Assembly (NCBI GenBank): GCA_016215555.1
Contig: JACRJC010000039.1
Location: 1 to 64,000 of the forward strand
DNA length: 64,000 nt
Reading direction: 5' to 3'
Origin: Rhodospirillales bacterium
GTDB taxonomy: Bacteria > Pseudomonadota > Alphaproteobacteria > Rhodospirillales > WMHbin7
Each line of letters opens with the position of its first letter. Position 1 is the stretch's first letter. Shown in pieces: positions 1-10,537 of this stretch. The notes under the pieces were generated by a model, which worked only from the letters and a program-made list of their open reading frames with translations, had not been told where the DNA came from and did no database searches. The position numbers were made by a program, and so were the translations under genes.

Positions 1-139
1 AAGCGGTGAACGTGGCGCCGCCCGTCTCGGCCAGAACCTTGGTGATCGCCGCCGTCAGCGACGTCTTGCCGTGGTCAACGTGTCCGATCGTGCCGACGTT
101 GCAGTGCGGCTTGTTCCGCTCGAATTTCGCCTTTGCCAT
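1..139 (-). CDS. tuf: Elongation factor Tu, N-terminal fragment (runs off window)
   Basis: Only the first 46 codons are present. They read [20 protein letters not shown] followed by [20 protein letters not shown], the EF-Tu start with the G1 P-loop [10 protein letters not shown]-Tu carries aminoacyl-tRNA to the ribosome in a GTP-dependent way. The gene follows fusA after 27 nt on the same strand, the usual str operon order, and a purine-rich GGGAGAG stretch lies upstream of the ATG. The rest of the gene lies outside the window. Confidence 0.97.
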   Translation of the reverse strand, partial: MAKAKFERNKPHCNVGTIGHVDHGKTSLTAAITKVLAETGGATFTA

Positions 140-166
140 GATCCTACTCTCCCAACCTTCTATCCA

Positions 167-2245
<2,079 letters not shown>

Positions 2246-2257
2246 CGAAATCCGTCC

Positions 2258-2728
<471 letters not shown>

Positions 2729-2741
2729 CTAAAGTCTCCTC

Positions 2742-3113
2742 TTACTTCGGACGCTTCGCGCCGTACTTCGAACGGCGTTGTTTGCGGTCCTTGACGCCCT
2801 GGGTGTCCAGAGTGCCGCGAATGATGTGGTAGCGCACGCCGGGCAAATCCTTGACGCGACCGCCGCGGATCATCACCACCGAGTGTTCCTGAAGGTTGTG
2901 GCCTTCGCCCGGAATGTAGCTGGTGACTTCGAACCCGTTGGTCAGGCGCACGCGGGCCACCTTACGCAAAGCCGAGTTCGGCTTCTTGGGCGTCGTGGTG
3001 TAGACGCGGGTGCAGACGCCGCGCTTTTGCGGGCATTCCTGCATGGCCGGAACCTTGTTGCGCGTCACCTTGGGTTCGCGCGGCTTGCGGATCAACTGGT
3101 TGATCGTCGGCAT
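2742..3113 (-). CDS. rpsL: 30S ribosomal protein S12
   Basis: This 123-residue protein starts [14 protein letters not shown] and contains [20 protein letters not shown] and the [12 protein letters not shown] loop. These are the two regions where streptomycin-resistance substitutions usually occur. Both lysines (KKPNSALRK and GRVKDLPG) are the wild-type, streptomycin-sensitive residues. It is the first gene of the str operon here. Unusually, no rpoBC precedes it: the next gene upstream on the same strand is a TetR regulator, and the operon has its own promoter. Confidence 0.99.
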   Translation of the reverse strand: MPTINQLIRKPREPKVTRNKVPAMQECPQKRGVCTRVYTTTPKKPNSALRKVARVRLTNGFEVTSYIPGEGHNLQEHSVVMIRGGRVKDLPGVRYHIIRGTLDTQGVKDRKQRRSKYGAKRPK

Positions 3114-3196
3114 TCGTCTTTCCTTCGTTGCCTGCCTTACGTCTACACACCAAACATTTCTTCAACACGGATCGGCCCGGCCGAAACCGGGCGAGT

Positions 3197-3224
3197 CAAA
3201 AACAAACAACCGGGGTAGCCCGGT
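3197..3224 (-). terminator. Terminator-like hairpin in the str operon leader
   Basis: On the minus strand ACCGGG and CCCGGT flank a 4-nt loop (3209-3224), and the stem is followed by TGTTTGTTTTTG. This has the form of an intrinsic terminator. It lies between the likely promoter (3354-3382) and the rpsL start (3113), so it would act as an attenuator or leader structure rather than end an upstream gene. The stem is only 6 bp, so the call is tentative. Confidence 0.45.
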
Positions 3225-3353
3225 CGTTTCCATGTTCGAGAACCAATCTGTGAGGCGTTACGCCGTTCAGGCTGCGCCGGTTTTTGGCGCTTTTTGAACG
3301 AGATAACCGCGTCTAGGACGATTGCCTACCACCGGTTCCCCGAAGAGGGGCGC

Positions 3354-3382
3354 ATCCTATGCAGCAAGCCCCCTCCCGTCAA
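3354..3382 (-). promoter_or_regulatory. Sigma-70-type promoter for the str operon
   Basis: On the minus strand TTGACG (3377-3382) and TAGGAT (3354-3359) are separated by exactly 17 bp, upstream of rpsL and pointing into it. The 3114-3441 gap has no other gene. It holds this promoter, a CCCC/GGGG hairpin just after the -10, a second weak hairpin near 3274-3290, and the terminator-like structure at 3197-3224. The predicted leader is about 230 nt. Confidence 0.6.
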
Positions 3383-3441
3383 GGGAAAGATTGACCTTTC
3401 TCGGCGCTTACCCGCAGAGGGAAGAAAATGGGGAAAGACAC

Positions 3442-4092
3442 CTACAGTTTGGGGCGTGCCGGCGCGTTACCCGCTACGAATAGACGGGCTGCCGCCCGGG
3501 CCAGAAGATCGATATCGGCAGCCGACGGCAAGGGGGCCAGGCCCAGCAGGCATTTCATATGGCCCTTGTTTTTCAGCATGCCCAGGAATTGGTCGGCGCC
3601 CAGGGCCGGATCCTCCACCTTGAGGCGGCCCCGCTCGTTCAAATACTCTATATAAGCAGTCACCATTTCGAGCGTGCGGGCGGGACCGGACCGGTAGAAG
3701 GCCTCGCCCAATTCCGGCAGCCGGACGGATTCCGCCAGCACGAGCCGAAAGGCAGCCAGGGCGTCGGGCGACATCAGCATGGCCAGAAAGCGCCGTCCGA
3801 CGGCCGCCAACCCTTCGAAGGGATCGTCGCCAAGCTGCAGCGGCTTGAGATTTTCCTCCATCTCGGCCCGGAACCGCTCCTGCACCATCGATTCGAACAA
3901 AAGCTGCTTGGATCTGAAATGGGCGTAAAGGGTGGCCTTGGAGACGCCGGCGGCGGCGGCGATGGAGTCCATGCTGGTGGCGGCATAGCCCTGGCTTAAG
4001 AACAGCCGCCCGGCAGCGGCCCTTATCTGGCTTCCCTTGCTGATCGAGGCCTTACTTGACTTTGCCGCCATCGCTTCTTGACCCTTATCCAT
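3442..4092 (-). CDS. TetR/AcrR family transcriptional repressor
   Basis: This 216-residue protein has a TetR N-terminal helix-turn-helix at about residues 20-66 (IRAAAGRLFLSQGYAATSMD, then IAAAAGVSKATLYAHFRSK) and a longer ligand-binding helical domain. It is divergently transcribed from the emrA/emrB-like pair, with a palindromic operator in the 58-bp gap, so it very probably represses the pump and itself. ATG at 4092 is given, but the in-frame ATG at 4071 (MAAKSSKAS) has an AAGGG about 10 nt upstream and may be the true start. The inducer is unknown. Confidence 0.9.
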   Translation of the reverse strand: MDKGQEAMAAKSSKASISKGSQIRAAAGRLFLSQGYAATSMDSIAAAAGVSKATLYAHFRSKQLLFESMVQERFRAEMEENLKPLQLGDDPFEGLAAVGRRFLAMLMSPDALAAFRLVLAESVRLPELGEAFYRSGPARTLEMVTAYIEYLNERGRLKVEDPALGADQFLGMLKNKGHMKCLLGLAPLPSAADIDLLARAAARLFVAGNAPARPKL

Positions 4093-4105
4093 CTTCGGCG
4101 TATTA

Positions 4106-4122
4106 AACTAAACCGTTCAGTT
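4106..4122. promoter_or_regulatory. Palindromic operator between tetR-type gene and emrA
   Basis: AACTAAACCGTTCAGTT is an inverted repeat (AACT-n-AAC-c-GTT-n-AGTT) with one mismatched pair. It lies in the 58-bp gap between the divergent starts, the usual place and size for a TetR-family operator. Binding by the adjacent TetR protein is inference. Confidence 0.65.
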
Positions 4123-4150
4123 CAAATACGCAAGATCGCTCGCATCGCCC

Positions 4151-5185
4151 ATGCCGCCGCCCATCAAAAAGCGCATCGCCGCCGTCGCCCTCGTCTTGCT
4201 GTCGATCCTGGCGGTCAGCGTTGGGATGTGGTGGAGCCAACGCCACATCCAAGGCACCGACGACGCCTATGCGGCCAGCGACATCACGGCTCTCGCCGCC
4301 AAGGTAGCGGGCTATATCGAATCCGTCGAGGTCAGCGACAATCAATCCGTCAAAAAAGGCGATGTGCTGATCCGCCTTGAATCGCGCGATTACGAGGCCA
4401 AGCGCGATCAGGCACAGGCCATGGCCCAGGCCAGGCGGCAGTCGCTTTCCCAGATCGAGGCCCGGCTGCGCCTGCAAGACGCCCAGATCCGCGCCGCCGG
4501 CGCCGACGTCAATGCCGCCGCCGCCGACACCGAGCGCGCCCGTGGCGATTTCGAACGGGCCCAGAAACTGGTCAAGAACGAGTTCGCCTCGCGCCAGAAA
4601 CTGGACCAGACCCAGGCTGATTCCCAACGCACGGCCGCCCAGTTGAGCCGGGCCAAGGCAGGGGTCGAGGCGGCCAGGCGGCAGGTCGGCGTGCTGGATG
4701 CCGAACTGGCCCAGGCCCGGGCCCTGGCCGAGGAGGCCGAAGCCCTGCTGGAACTGGCCCAGATCGATCTTGAAAACACCGTGATCCGCGCCCCCGTCGA
4801 TGGCGTGGTCGGCAACCGCTCGGCCCAGGCCGGCGAATATGTCCGCCCCGGCACCCAATTGCTGGTGGTGGTGCCGCTGGACAAGGTGTGGATCGAAGCC
4901 AATTTCAAGGAAACCCAGCTGACCCATATGAAGCCGGGTCAGAAAGCGACCGTCAAAATCGACGCCTTCCCCGACCAGCCCCTTGAGGGCCGCATTGAAA
5001 GCATGGCCCCGGCCTCGGGCGCCAAATTCAGCCTGCTGCCGCCCGAAAACGCCACCGGCAATTTCACCAAAGTGGTGCAGCGCGTCCCCGTGCGCATCGC
5101 CCTGCCCGCCGATTCCCCCCTGGCGGGCCGCATCATGCCCGGCCTGTCGGCGGTGGTGAAGGTCGATACGACGAGCCTGCCGTGA
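4151..5185 (+). CDS. emrA: EmrA/HlyD-family membrane fusion protein of an efflux pump
   Basis: The 344-residue protein has a short cytosolic N-terminus, one membrane segment at about residues 9-28 (IAAVALVLLSILAVSVGMWW), and the biotinyl-lipoyl-like signature beginning GTDDAYAASDITALAAKVAG. A long Ala/Gln/Arg-rich coiled-coil hairpin spans about 95-205, and beta-barrel segments follow (VIRAPVDGVVGNRSAQAGEY). It would bridge the inner-membrane MFS transporter encoded next to an outer-membrane channel. Its stop overlaps the GTG start of the transporter (GTGA), so the two are translationally coupled. Substrates cannot be read from the sequence. Confidence 0.92.
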   Translation: MPPPIKKRIAAVALVLLSILAVSVGMWWSQRHIQGTDDAYAASDITALAAKVAGYIESVEVSDNQSVKKGDVLIRLESRDYEAKRDQAQAMAQARRQSLSQIEARLRLQDAQIRAAGADVNAAAADTERARGDFERAQKLVKNEFASRQKLDQTQADSQRTAAQLSRAKAGVEAARRQVGVLDAELAQARALAEEAEALLELAQIDLENTVIRAPVDGVVGNRSAQAGEYVRPGTQLLVVVPLDKVWIEANFKETQLTHMKPGQKATVKIDAFPDQPLEGRIESMAPASGAKFSLLPPENATGNFTKVVQRVPVRIALPADSPLAGRIMPGLSAVVKVDTTSLP

Positions 5186-6735
5186 CCGACGAACATCGGA
5201 AACTGACCCCGGGCGACTGGATCGGTTTCCTGGCCATGGTGCTGGGCATGTTCATGGCCATCTTGGACATCCAGATCGTTTCCAGTTCGCTGTCCGAAAT
5301 CCAGGCCGGCCTGTCGGCGGGCCGCGACGAAATCTCGTGGGTGCAAACATCCTACCTGATCGCCGAGGTGGTGATGATTCCGCTCTCGGGCTGGCTGGCC
5401 CGGGTCTTTTCCACGCGCTGGCTGTTCCTGGCCTCGGCCTTCACCTTCACCTTGTCCAGCCTGGCATGCGCCTTCGCCTGGGACATCAATTCGATGATCG
5501 TCGCCCGGGCCTTGCAGGGCTTTCTGGGCGGGGCCATGATCCCCACCGTCTTCTCGTCGATGTTCATGCTGTTCCCGTTGCATATGCGCCCGATGATCGG
5601 CGTCATCATCGGCCTGGTCGCCACCATGGCCCCGACCCTGGGGCCGGTGGTCGGCGGCTGGATCACCGATCTCTTAAGCTGGCATTGGCTGTTCCTGATC
5701 AATCTGCCGGTCGGCGTCCTGGTCTGCGTTCTGGTCACCGTCTTCGTGCGCATCGACCAGCCGAGGTTGGAGATGCTGAAACGCATCGACATTCCCGGAA
5801 TCTTGCTGATGGCCCTGTTCCTGGGCGGGCTGGAATACACGCTGGAAGAAGGCCCCGCCGACAACTGGTTCCAGACCGAGACCATCGTCTGGTGGGCCAC
5901 CGTCACCGCCGCCGCCGCCATTCTCTTCGTCTGGCGCGAATTGGTGCATGCGCATCCAGTCGTCGATCTGTTCGCCTTCAGGAACGCCAATTTCTCGATC
6001 GGCTGCCTGTACAGCTTCATCATCGGTTCCGGCCTTTACGGCTCGGTCTATCTGCTGCCGCTGTTCCTGGGGCGCGTGCGCGGCATGAACAGTTTTGACA
6101 TCGGCGTCACCATGATCGTCACCGGCGCCTTTCAGTTCCTGTCGGCGCCCATCGCCGGCATTTTGTCCAAGAAGATGGAGCCCCGCCTGATGCTGGGCCT
6201 GGGGCTTGTCCTTTTTGGCATCGGCCTATGGATGACCACGGCCATGACCAACGAATGGGGATTCTGGGAATTGTTCCTGCCCCAGGCGGTGCGCGGCGTT
6301 TCGCTGATGCTGTGCTTCCTGCCCATCAATCTGCTGGCCCTGGGCACCCTGCCCAAGGAGGAAGTGCACAATGCCAGCGGGCTGTTCAATCTGATGCGCA
6401 ATCTGGGCGGCGCCATCGGCCTGGCCGCCATCAACACCGCCCTGATCGAGCGCTTTGACATGCATAAGGCCCATCTGGCCGAGTCGCTGACCCCCGCCCG
6501 CAGCCAGGTGTTTCAGATGCTGGACGGCATGTCGGCCTATCTGGGCGGCCTGATCGCCGGCGACGCCGATGCCGCCGCCCTGAAAACCCTGTCCCGCCTG
6601 ATCGAGCGCGAAGCCTGGGTGCTGACCTTCGCCGACGCCTTCCTTCTGCTCTCAATCGGCTTTTTCCTGGCCCTTTTCTTCATGCCCTGGATTAAAAGCG
6701 TCAAAGCCGGCAAGGCTCCTTCAGAAGCGCACTAA
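5182..6735 (+). CDS. emrB: EmrB-type MFS multidrug transporter (DHA2, 14 TM)
   Basis: The product is 517 residues, as expected for DHA2 drug:H+ antiporters. It has about 14 hydrophobic segments and typical motifs: LDIQIVSSSLSEIQAGL near the first helix, WVQTSYLIAEVVMIPLSGWL, GFLGGAMIPTVFS, and the motif C-like GLVATMAPTLGPVVGGWITD. The start is GTG at 5182, overlapping the emrA stop. With EmrA it should form a proton-driven tripartite export pump controlled by the divergent TetR protein. No outer-membrane TolC gene is adjacent. Confidence 0.93.
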   Translation: MTDEHRKLTPGDWIGFLAMVLGMFMAILDIQIVSSSLSEIQAGLSAGRDEISWVQTSYLIAEVVMIPLSGWLARVFSTRWLFLASAFTFTLSSLACAFAWDINSMIVARALQGFLGGAMIPTVFSSMFMLFPLHMRPMIGVIIGLVATMAPTLGPVVGGWITDLLSWHWLFLINLPVGVLVCVLVTVFVRIDQPRLEMLKRIDIPGILLMALFLGGLEYTLEEGPADNWFQTETIVWWATVTAAAAILFVWRELVHAHPVVDLFAFRNANFSIGCLYSFIIGSGLYGSVYLLPLFLGRVRGMNSFDIGVTMIVTGAFQFLSAPIAGILSKKMEPRLMLGLGLVLFGIGLWMTTAMTNEWGFWELFLPQAVRGVSLMLCFLPINLLALGTLPKEEVHNASGLFNLMRNLGGAIGLAAINTALIERFDMHKAHLAESLTPARSQVFQMLDGMSAYLGGLIAGDADAAALKTLSRLIEREAWVLTFADAFLLLSIGFFLALFFMPWIKSVKAGKAPSEAH

Positions 6736-6742
6736 TCTTTTG

Positions 6743-6773
6743 CCCCTTTTTGCGGTATAACGGCGCAAAGGGG
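6743..6773 (+). promoter_or_regulatory. Hairpin that includes the kinase ribosome binding site
   Basis: CCCCTTTTTGCG (6743-6754) pairs with CGCAAAGGGG (6764-6773), with a 2-nt bulge and a TATAAC-containing loop. The 3' arm AAAGGGG is the Shine-Dalgarno sequence of the kinase starting at 6782. It could be a weak terminator for emrB or could mask the ribosome binding site. Which one applies cannot be decided by eye. Confidence 0.4.
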
Positions 6774-6781
6774 AGATGTGA

Positions 6782-7783
6782 ATGCTGACGAGCGTCGTTC
6801 TGGTCCTGTCCGTTCTCCTGCAAGCGCTGGCCGCCTTTCTGTCGCTACGGCGCATCCGGCAAAGCGGACAGCATCTTTGGGCCTGGGGCTGCCTGAGCTC
6901 GGCCCTGACTCTGATGGCGATCCGCCGGCTGATCTCTTTGTACGACGCCATCGACCGGGGCAGCGCAGGCGGAAATCTGCCCGCCGAGGTGACGGCGCTG
7001 GCGATCTCGCTGCTGATGGTTGGCGGCGTCATCGGCCTGGGCCGGCTTCTCGACGCCGTCGAGCGGCAACGGGCCGAGCTGGACCGGGTCGTGAACGAGC
7101 TCAAGCGCTCGAACAAGGAACTCGAGCAATTCGCCTATATCGCCAGCCATGATCTGAACGAGCCCTTGCGCATGATTTCCAGCTATCTGGGACTGATCGA
7201 GCGCCGCCTGGGCGACAGGCTGGACGGCGAGATCAAGGAATTCATGAATTATGCGTTGGACGGGGCGACGCGCATGCGGGCCTTGATCGACGGGCTTTTG
7301 GAATATTCCAGGGTCGGACGCAAGGGCGAGCCCAGGGACGGCCTCGATCTCAACATCCTGCTGGCCGAGGCGTTGGCCGATCTGAAGCCGGCCATCACCC
7401 AGGCCGATGCCGAGGTGACGGTGGACAATCTTCCGACCGTGCGCGGCGTCGAGAGCGAATTGCGGCGCACCTTCCTCAATCTGATCGGCAATGCGCTCAA
7501 GTTCCACGCCAAGGACCGCAAGCCGAAGATCCATGTCAGCGCCACGGCCAAGGAAGGCGTTTGGGAATTTCTTGTCGCCGACAATGGCATCGGCATCGAG
7601 CCCAAGCATTTCGAGCAGATTTTCCAGATGTTCAAACGCCTGCACGGTCAAAGCGAATATCCGGGCACAGGACTTGGCCTGACCCTGGCCAAGCGCATCG
7701 TCGATACCCATGGCGGGCGTATCTGGATCGAATCGCAACCGGGCCAGGGCTCGACTTTCCGCTTTACCTTGCCTAAAAATTGA
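6782..7783 (+). CDS. Membrane sensor histidine kinase
   Basis: This 333-residue kinase has hydrophobic N-terminal segments (about 1-21, 32-55 and 68-90) with no recognisable periplasmic domain. A short coiled coil leads to a HisKA domain with FAYIASHDLNEPLRM (phospho-acceptor H123), then a complete HATPase: N box NLIGNALKFH, G1 DNGIGIE, G2 GTGLGL. The IASHD-EPLR form is the bacteriophytochrome-like HisKA subtype also seen in the large kinase at 43475. No partner regulator is directly adjacent; the REC/HD-GYP gene at 9331 lies 1.5 kb away. The signal sensed is unknown. Confidence 0.92.
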   Translation: MLTSVVLVLSVLLQALAAFLSLRRIRQSGQHLWAWGCLSSALTLMAIRRLISLYDAIDRGSAGGNLPAEVTALAISLLMVGGVIGLGRLLDAVERQRAELDRVVNELKRSNKELEQFAYIASHDLNEPLRMISSYLGLIERRLGDRLDGEIKEFMNYALDGATRMRALIDGLLEYSRVGRKGEPRDGLDLNILLAEALADLKPAITQADAEVTVDNLPTVRGVESELRRTFLNLIGNALKFHAKDRKPKIHVSATAKEGVWEFLVADNGIGIEPKHFEQIFQMFKRLHGQSEYPGTGLGLTLAKRIVDTHGGRIWIESQPGQGSTFRFTLPKN

Positions 7784-7790
7784 CCCTCAG

Positions 7791-7842
7791 ACGCCGGGCG
7801 GGCTCCGCCCTTGGCTTTCGCGCGGAATTCCGCGCGGGCCCT
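7791..7842. repeat. Diverged copy of the two-hairpin dispersed repeat
   Basis: It contains GGGCGG-gct-CCGCCC followed by TTGG and then a GCGCGGAATTCCGCGC palindrome. It is located between the convergent kinase and gshA. The layout (a gccgggcg start, hairpin, cttgg, second hairpin) resembles the better conserved copies at 14815, 16298, 17297 and 27532. It may also serve as a bidirectional terminator. Confidence 0.45.
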
Positions 7843-7895
7843 CAATGGGCCAGTCGCTGCGCTCCATCAATTACACCCGGCGCATGAGGGACCGG

Positions 7896-9263
7896 TTAAA
7901 AAGCATAATCGATATAGACCGGATCGACCGACTGCCGCCAAGGGCCGTTATACGAAGCCAAAAGCTGTTCGGCGGGCGTGATGCCCCGCTCGGCGATGCG
8001 GTCCAGCGGATCCAGGAATCCGCTTTCGTCGCGGCCCACGTCATCTTCCCTCGCCCGCCCGATCAGACCTTCGCGGGCGATGATGAGCATGCGCAGCGCC
8101 TGGTCGCGCACCAATCCCTTGCGAAACGGCGCCTTCAAACCCAGCTTTGGCACGTCGCGGCGCAACTGGGCCATTTCCTCGATGCTCCAATCCTTGACCA
8201 TGTCCCAGGCCTCGGCCAAAGCCTCGCCGTCATAGAGCAACCCCGCCCATAAGGCGGGAAGCGCGCAGATGCGGCTCCAAGAACCGCCGTCGGCGCCTCG
8301 CATTTCCAGATAGCGCTTCAGGCGCACTTCGGGAAAGGCGGTGGTGACATGGTCGGCCCAGTCGCCCAATTGCGGCTTCTGGCCGGGCAGGGCCGGCAAT
8401 TTTCCGGCCATGAAATCCTTGAAGCTTTGGCCCGAAGCGTCGATATAGCGGCCCTCGCGATAGACGAAATACATGGGCATATCGAGCAGGTAATCGACAT
8501 AGCGCTCGAAGCCCATGCCGGATTCGAAGACGAAGGGCAGCATGCCCGAGCGCGCCATGTCGGTATCGGTCCAGATATGGCTGCGATAGCTCAAGTAGCC
8601 GTTGGGCTTGCCTTCGGTGAAAGGCGAATTGGCGAACAGCGCCGTCACGATCGGCTGCAGGGCCAGGGCGGTGCGGAACTTGGTCACCATGTCGGCCTCG
8701 CTCGCATAATCGAGATTGGCCTGCACGGTGCAGGTGCGCAGCATCATATCGAGACCCAGCGTCCCCACCTTGGGCATATAGGCGCGCATGATGGCGTAGC
8801 GGCCCTTGGGCATCCATTGTATCTCGTCGCGCTTCCATTTGGGATCGAAGCCCAGCCCGACCAGGCCGATGCCCAGCTTGTCGGCCACCTGCGTAACCTG
8901 GCGCAGATGTTCGTGCACTTCCTCGCAGGTCTGATGGATGGTCTCCAAGGGGGCTCCGGACAGTTCGACCTGCCCCCCCGGCTCCAGCGTGATCGAGGAA
9001 CCGTCCTGGCCCGAAAGCGCTATGACCTTGCCTTGTTCGAAAACCGGTTTCCAACCGAAAACCTGGAGCCCCTCCAGAAGGGCTTGGATGCTTCTTGGCC
9101 CCTCGTAGGGCAGGGGCCGGAAGCTGACCTGATCGAAGGCGAATTTCTCGTGCTCGGTGCCGATGCGCCATTGCGCCTCTGGCTTGCAGCCCTCCTCCAG
9201 CCAGGTCACGAGCTGGGCCTTGGATGAGATAAGCTGGGCGTCTGGTTTTGATGGTCCGGACAT
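7896..9263 (-). CDS. gshA: Glutamate-cysteine ligase (plant/alphaproteobacterial type)
   Basis: The enzyme makes gamma-glutamylcysteine from Glu and Cys with ATP, the first step of glutathione synthesis in the cytosol. From the chosen start ([10 protein letters not shown]) it is 455 residues, normal for the type 2 plant-like class. Typical sequence includes [46 protein letters not shown] and LEMRGADGG. The frame stays open for 23 codons upstream, but that extension overlaps the approach to the divergent regulator gene, and ATG 9263 matches the family start. The final enzyme, gshB, is not in the window. Confidence 0.95.
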   Translation of the reverse strand: MSGPSKPDAQLISSKAQLVTWLEEGCKPEAQWRIGTEHEKFAFDQVSFRPLPYEGPRSIQALLEGLQVFGWKPVFEQGKVIALSGQDGSSITLEPGGQVELSGAPLETIHQTCEEVHEHLRQVTQVADKLGIGLVGLGFDPKWKRDEIQWMPKGRYAIMRAYMPKVGTLGLDMMLRTCTVQANLDYASEADMVTKFRTALALQPIVTALFANSPFTEGKPNGYLSYRSHIWTDTDMARSGMLPFVFESGMGFERYVDYLLDMPMYFVYREGRYIDASGQSFKDFMAGKLPALPGQKPQLGDWADHVTTAFPEVRLKRYLEMRGADGGSWSRICALPALWAGLLYDGEALAEAWDMVKDWSIEEMAQLRRDVPKLGLKAPFRKGLVRDQALRMLIIAREGLIGRAREDDVGRDESGFLDPLDRIAERGITPAEQLLASYNGPWRQSVDPVYIDYAF

Positions 9264-9330
9264 GGCGTCAGAAGAACCCAGCCAAGGGGCTCCGTCAACG
9301 CAAGAGTTCTTGCGCAAGGGGCTTGAAAGC

Positions 9331-10356
9331 ATGAATATTCGTCATATGGTCCCCAAGCAAATTCATGTCCTGGTCATCGAGGACAATCCCGGCGACGCCC
9401 GCCTGATCGAGCTGATGCTGGCCGAACATTCGGACGACGGTTATCAGCCGGTGTTCGCCTTGCGTCTGGCCGAGGGACTGGAAGCCATCGCCCGCCAGCC
9501 CTTCGACATCATTCTGCTTGATCTGTCGTTGCCCGATTCCCACGGCTTGGGCACCGTCGAGGCGGTTCTCGAATCGGCGCCCATGACCCCGATCATCGTG
9601 CTGACCGGCCTGGCCGACGAAAGCACGGCCCTGGCCGCCATGAAGGCGGGCGCCCAGGATTACCTGGCCAAGGGCCAGGGCGACGGCGAAACCCTGCGCC
9701 GCTCGATCCGCTATTCCATCGAGCGCATGAGCACCGAGGAGGAACGCCGCGAATCCGGAGAACGCCTGCGCCGCGCCCTGATGCAGACCATTCAAGCGGT
9801 GGGGCTGACCATCGAAAAGCGCGACCCCTACACCGCCGGCCATCAGCAGCGGGTCGCCGAACTGGCCGCCGCCATCGGCCGCGAGCTGGGTTTCGAGCCC
9901 GAGCGGCTGGAGGGACTGGAACTGGGCAGCGTCATCCATGATATCGGCAAGATCGCCATTCCCTCCTCGTTCCTGAACAAGCCGGGCCGCCTGACCGCCA
10001 CCGAATTCGCGCTCATCAAAACCCACAGCGTGATCGGCTACGACATCATCAAGGATGTGGAATTCACCTGGCCGATCGCCAAGATGGTGCGCCAACATCA
10101 CGAGCGCTTGGACGGATCGGGATATCCCGACGGCTTGAAGGGCGACGACATTCTGTTCGAGGCCAAGATCATCTGCGTTGCCGACGTCATCGAATCGATG
10201 GCCTCGAACCGGCCCTATCGCGCGGCGCTGGGCATCGACGTGGCTTTGGCTGAAATTTCCAGCAATCGCGGGCGGCTTTACGATCCCGACGTCGCCGACG
10301 CCTGCCTGAAGCTGTTCGCCGAGGGCCGCTTCGGATTCACCACCAGCGCGGTTTAG
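9331..10356 (+). CDS. Response regulator with HD-GYP domain (c-di-GMP phosphodiesterase)
   Basis: The first half is a receiver domain ([19 protein letters not shown]; phospho-acceptor Asp in [27 protein letters not shown]). The second half is an HD-GYP phosphodiesterase with [21 protein letters not shown] and [15 protein letters not shown]. Such proteins hydrolyse cyclic di-GMP on receiver phosphorylation, influencing motility and attachment. The start ATG 9331 ([10 protein letters not shown]) has AAGGGG upstream. The open frame extends further 5' but into gshA. The metal-binding HD and the GYP motif are intact, so activity is expected. Confidence 0.93.
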   Translation: MNIRHMVPKQIHVLVIEDNPGDARLIELMLAEHSDDGYQPVFALRLAEGLEAIARQPFDIILLDLSLPDSHGLGTVEAVLESAPMTPIIVLTGLADESTALAAMKAGAQDYLAKGQGDGETLRRSIRYSIERMSTEEERRESGERLRRALMQTIQAVGLTIEKRDPYTAGHQQRVAELAAAIGRELGFEPERLEGLELGSVIHDIGKIAIPSSFLNKPGRLTATEFALIKTHSVIGYDIIKDVEFTWPIAKMVRQHHERLDGSGYPDGLKGDDILFEAKIICVADVIESMASNRPYRAALGIDVALAEISSNRGRLYDPDVADACLKLFAEGRFGFTTSAV

Positions 10357-10377
10357 AGCGACTTGCAGAAAGCGCCC

Positions 10378-10497
10378 GTTATCCTCGTGCTTCGAGACGG
10401 ATGCTGCGCATCCTCCTCAGCATGAGGATAACGGTATGAAACAAACCTACGAACCTCATCCTGAGGAAGCCGCGCAGCGGCTGTCTCGAAGGATGAG
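10378..10497. repeat. Paired palindromic repeats (CCTCATCCTGAGGA type)
   Basis: Two related stretches, 10378-10432 and 10454-10497, carry cctcatcctgaggaagc / gtctcgaaggatgag sequence in opposite orientation. Each also has internal symmetry. This resembles an intergenic palindromic repeat common in alphaproteobacteria. It fills the gap between the convergent HD-GYP gene and ccmI, so it may also terminate transcription from both sides. Confidence 0.6.
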
Positions 10498-10537
10498 CCG
10501 TCATGAAGGACAAACGCTTGACGCATGAGGGCGATAT

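Noticed and set aside
3274-3295. A plus-strand hairpin GCGCC...GGCGC followed by five T residues
   Set aside because: No plus-strand gene ends upstream of it; only a 5-bp stem, so not called as a terminator.
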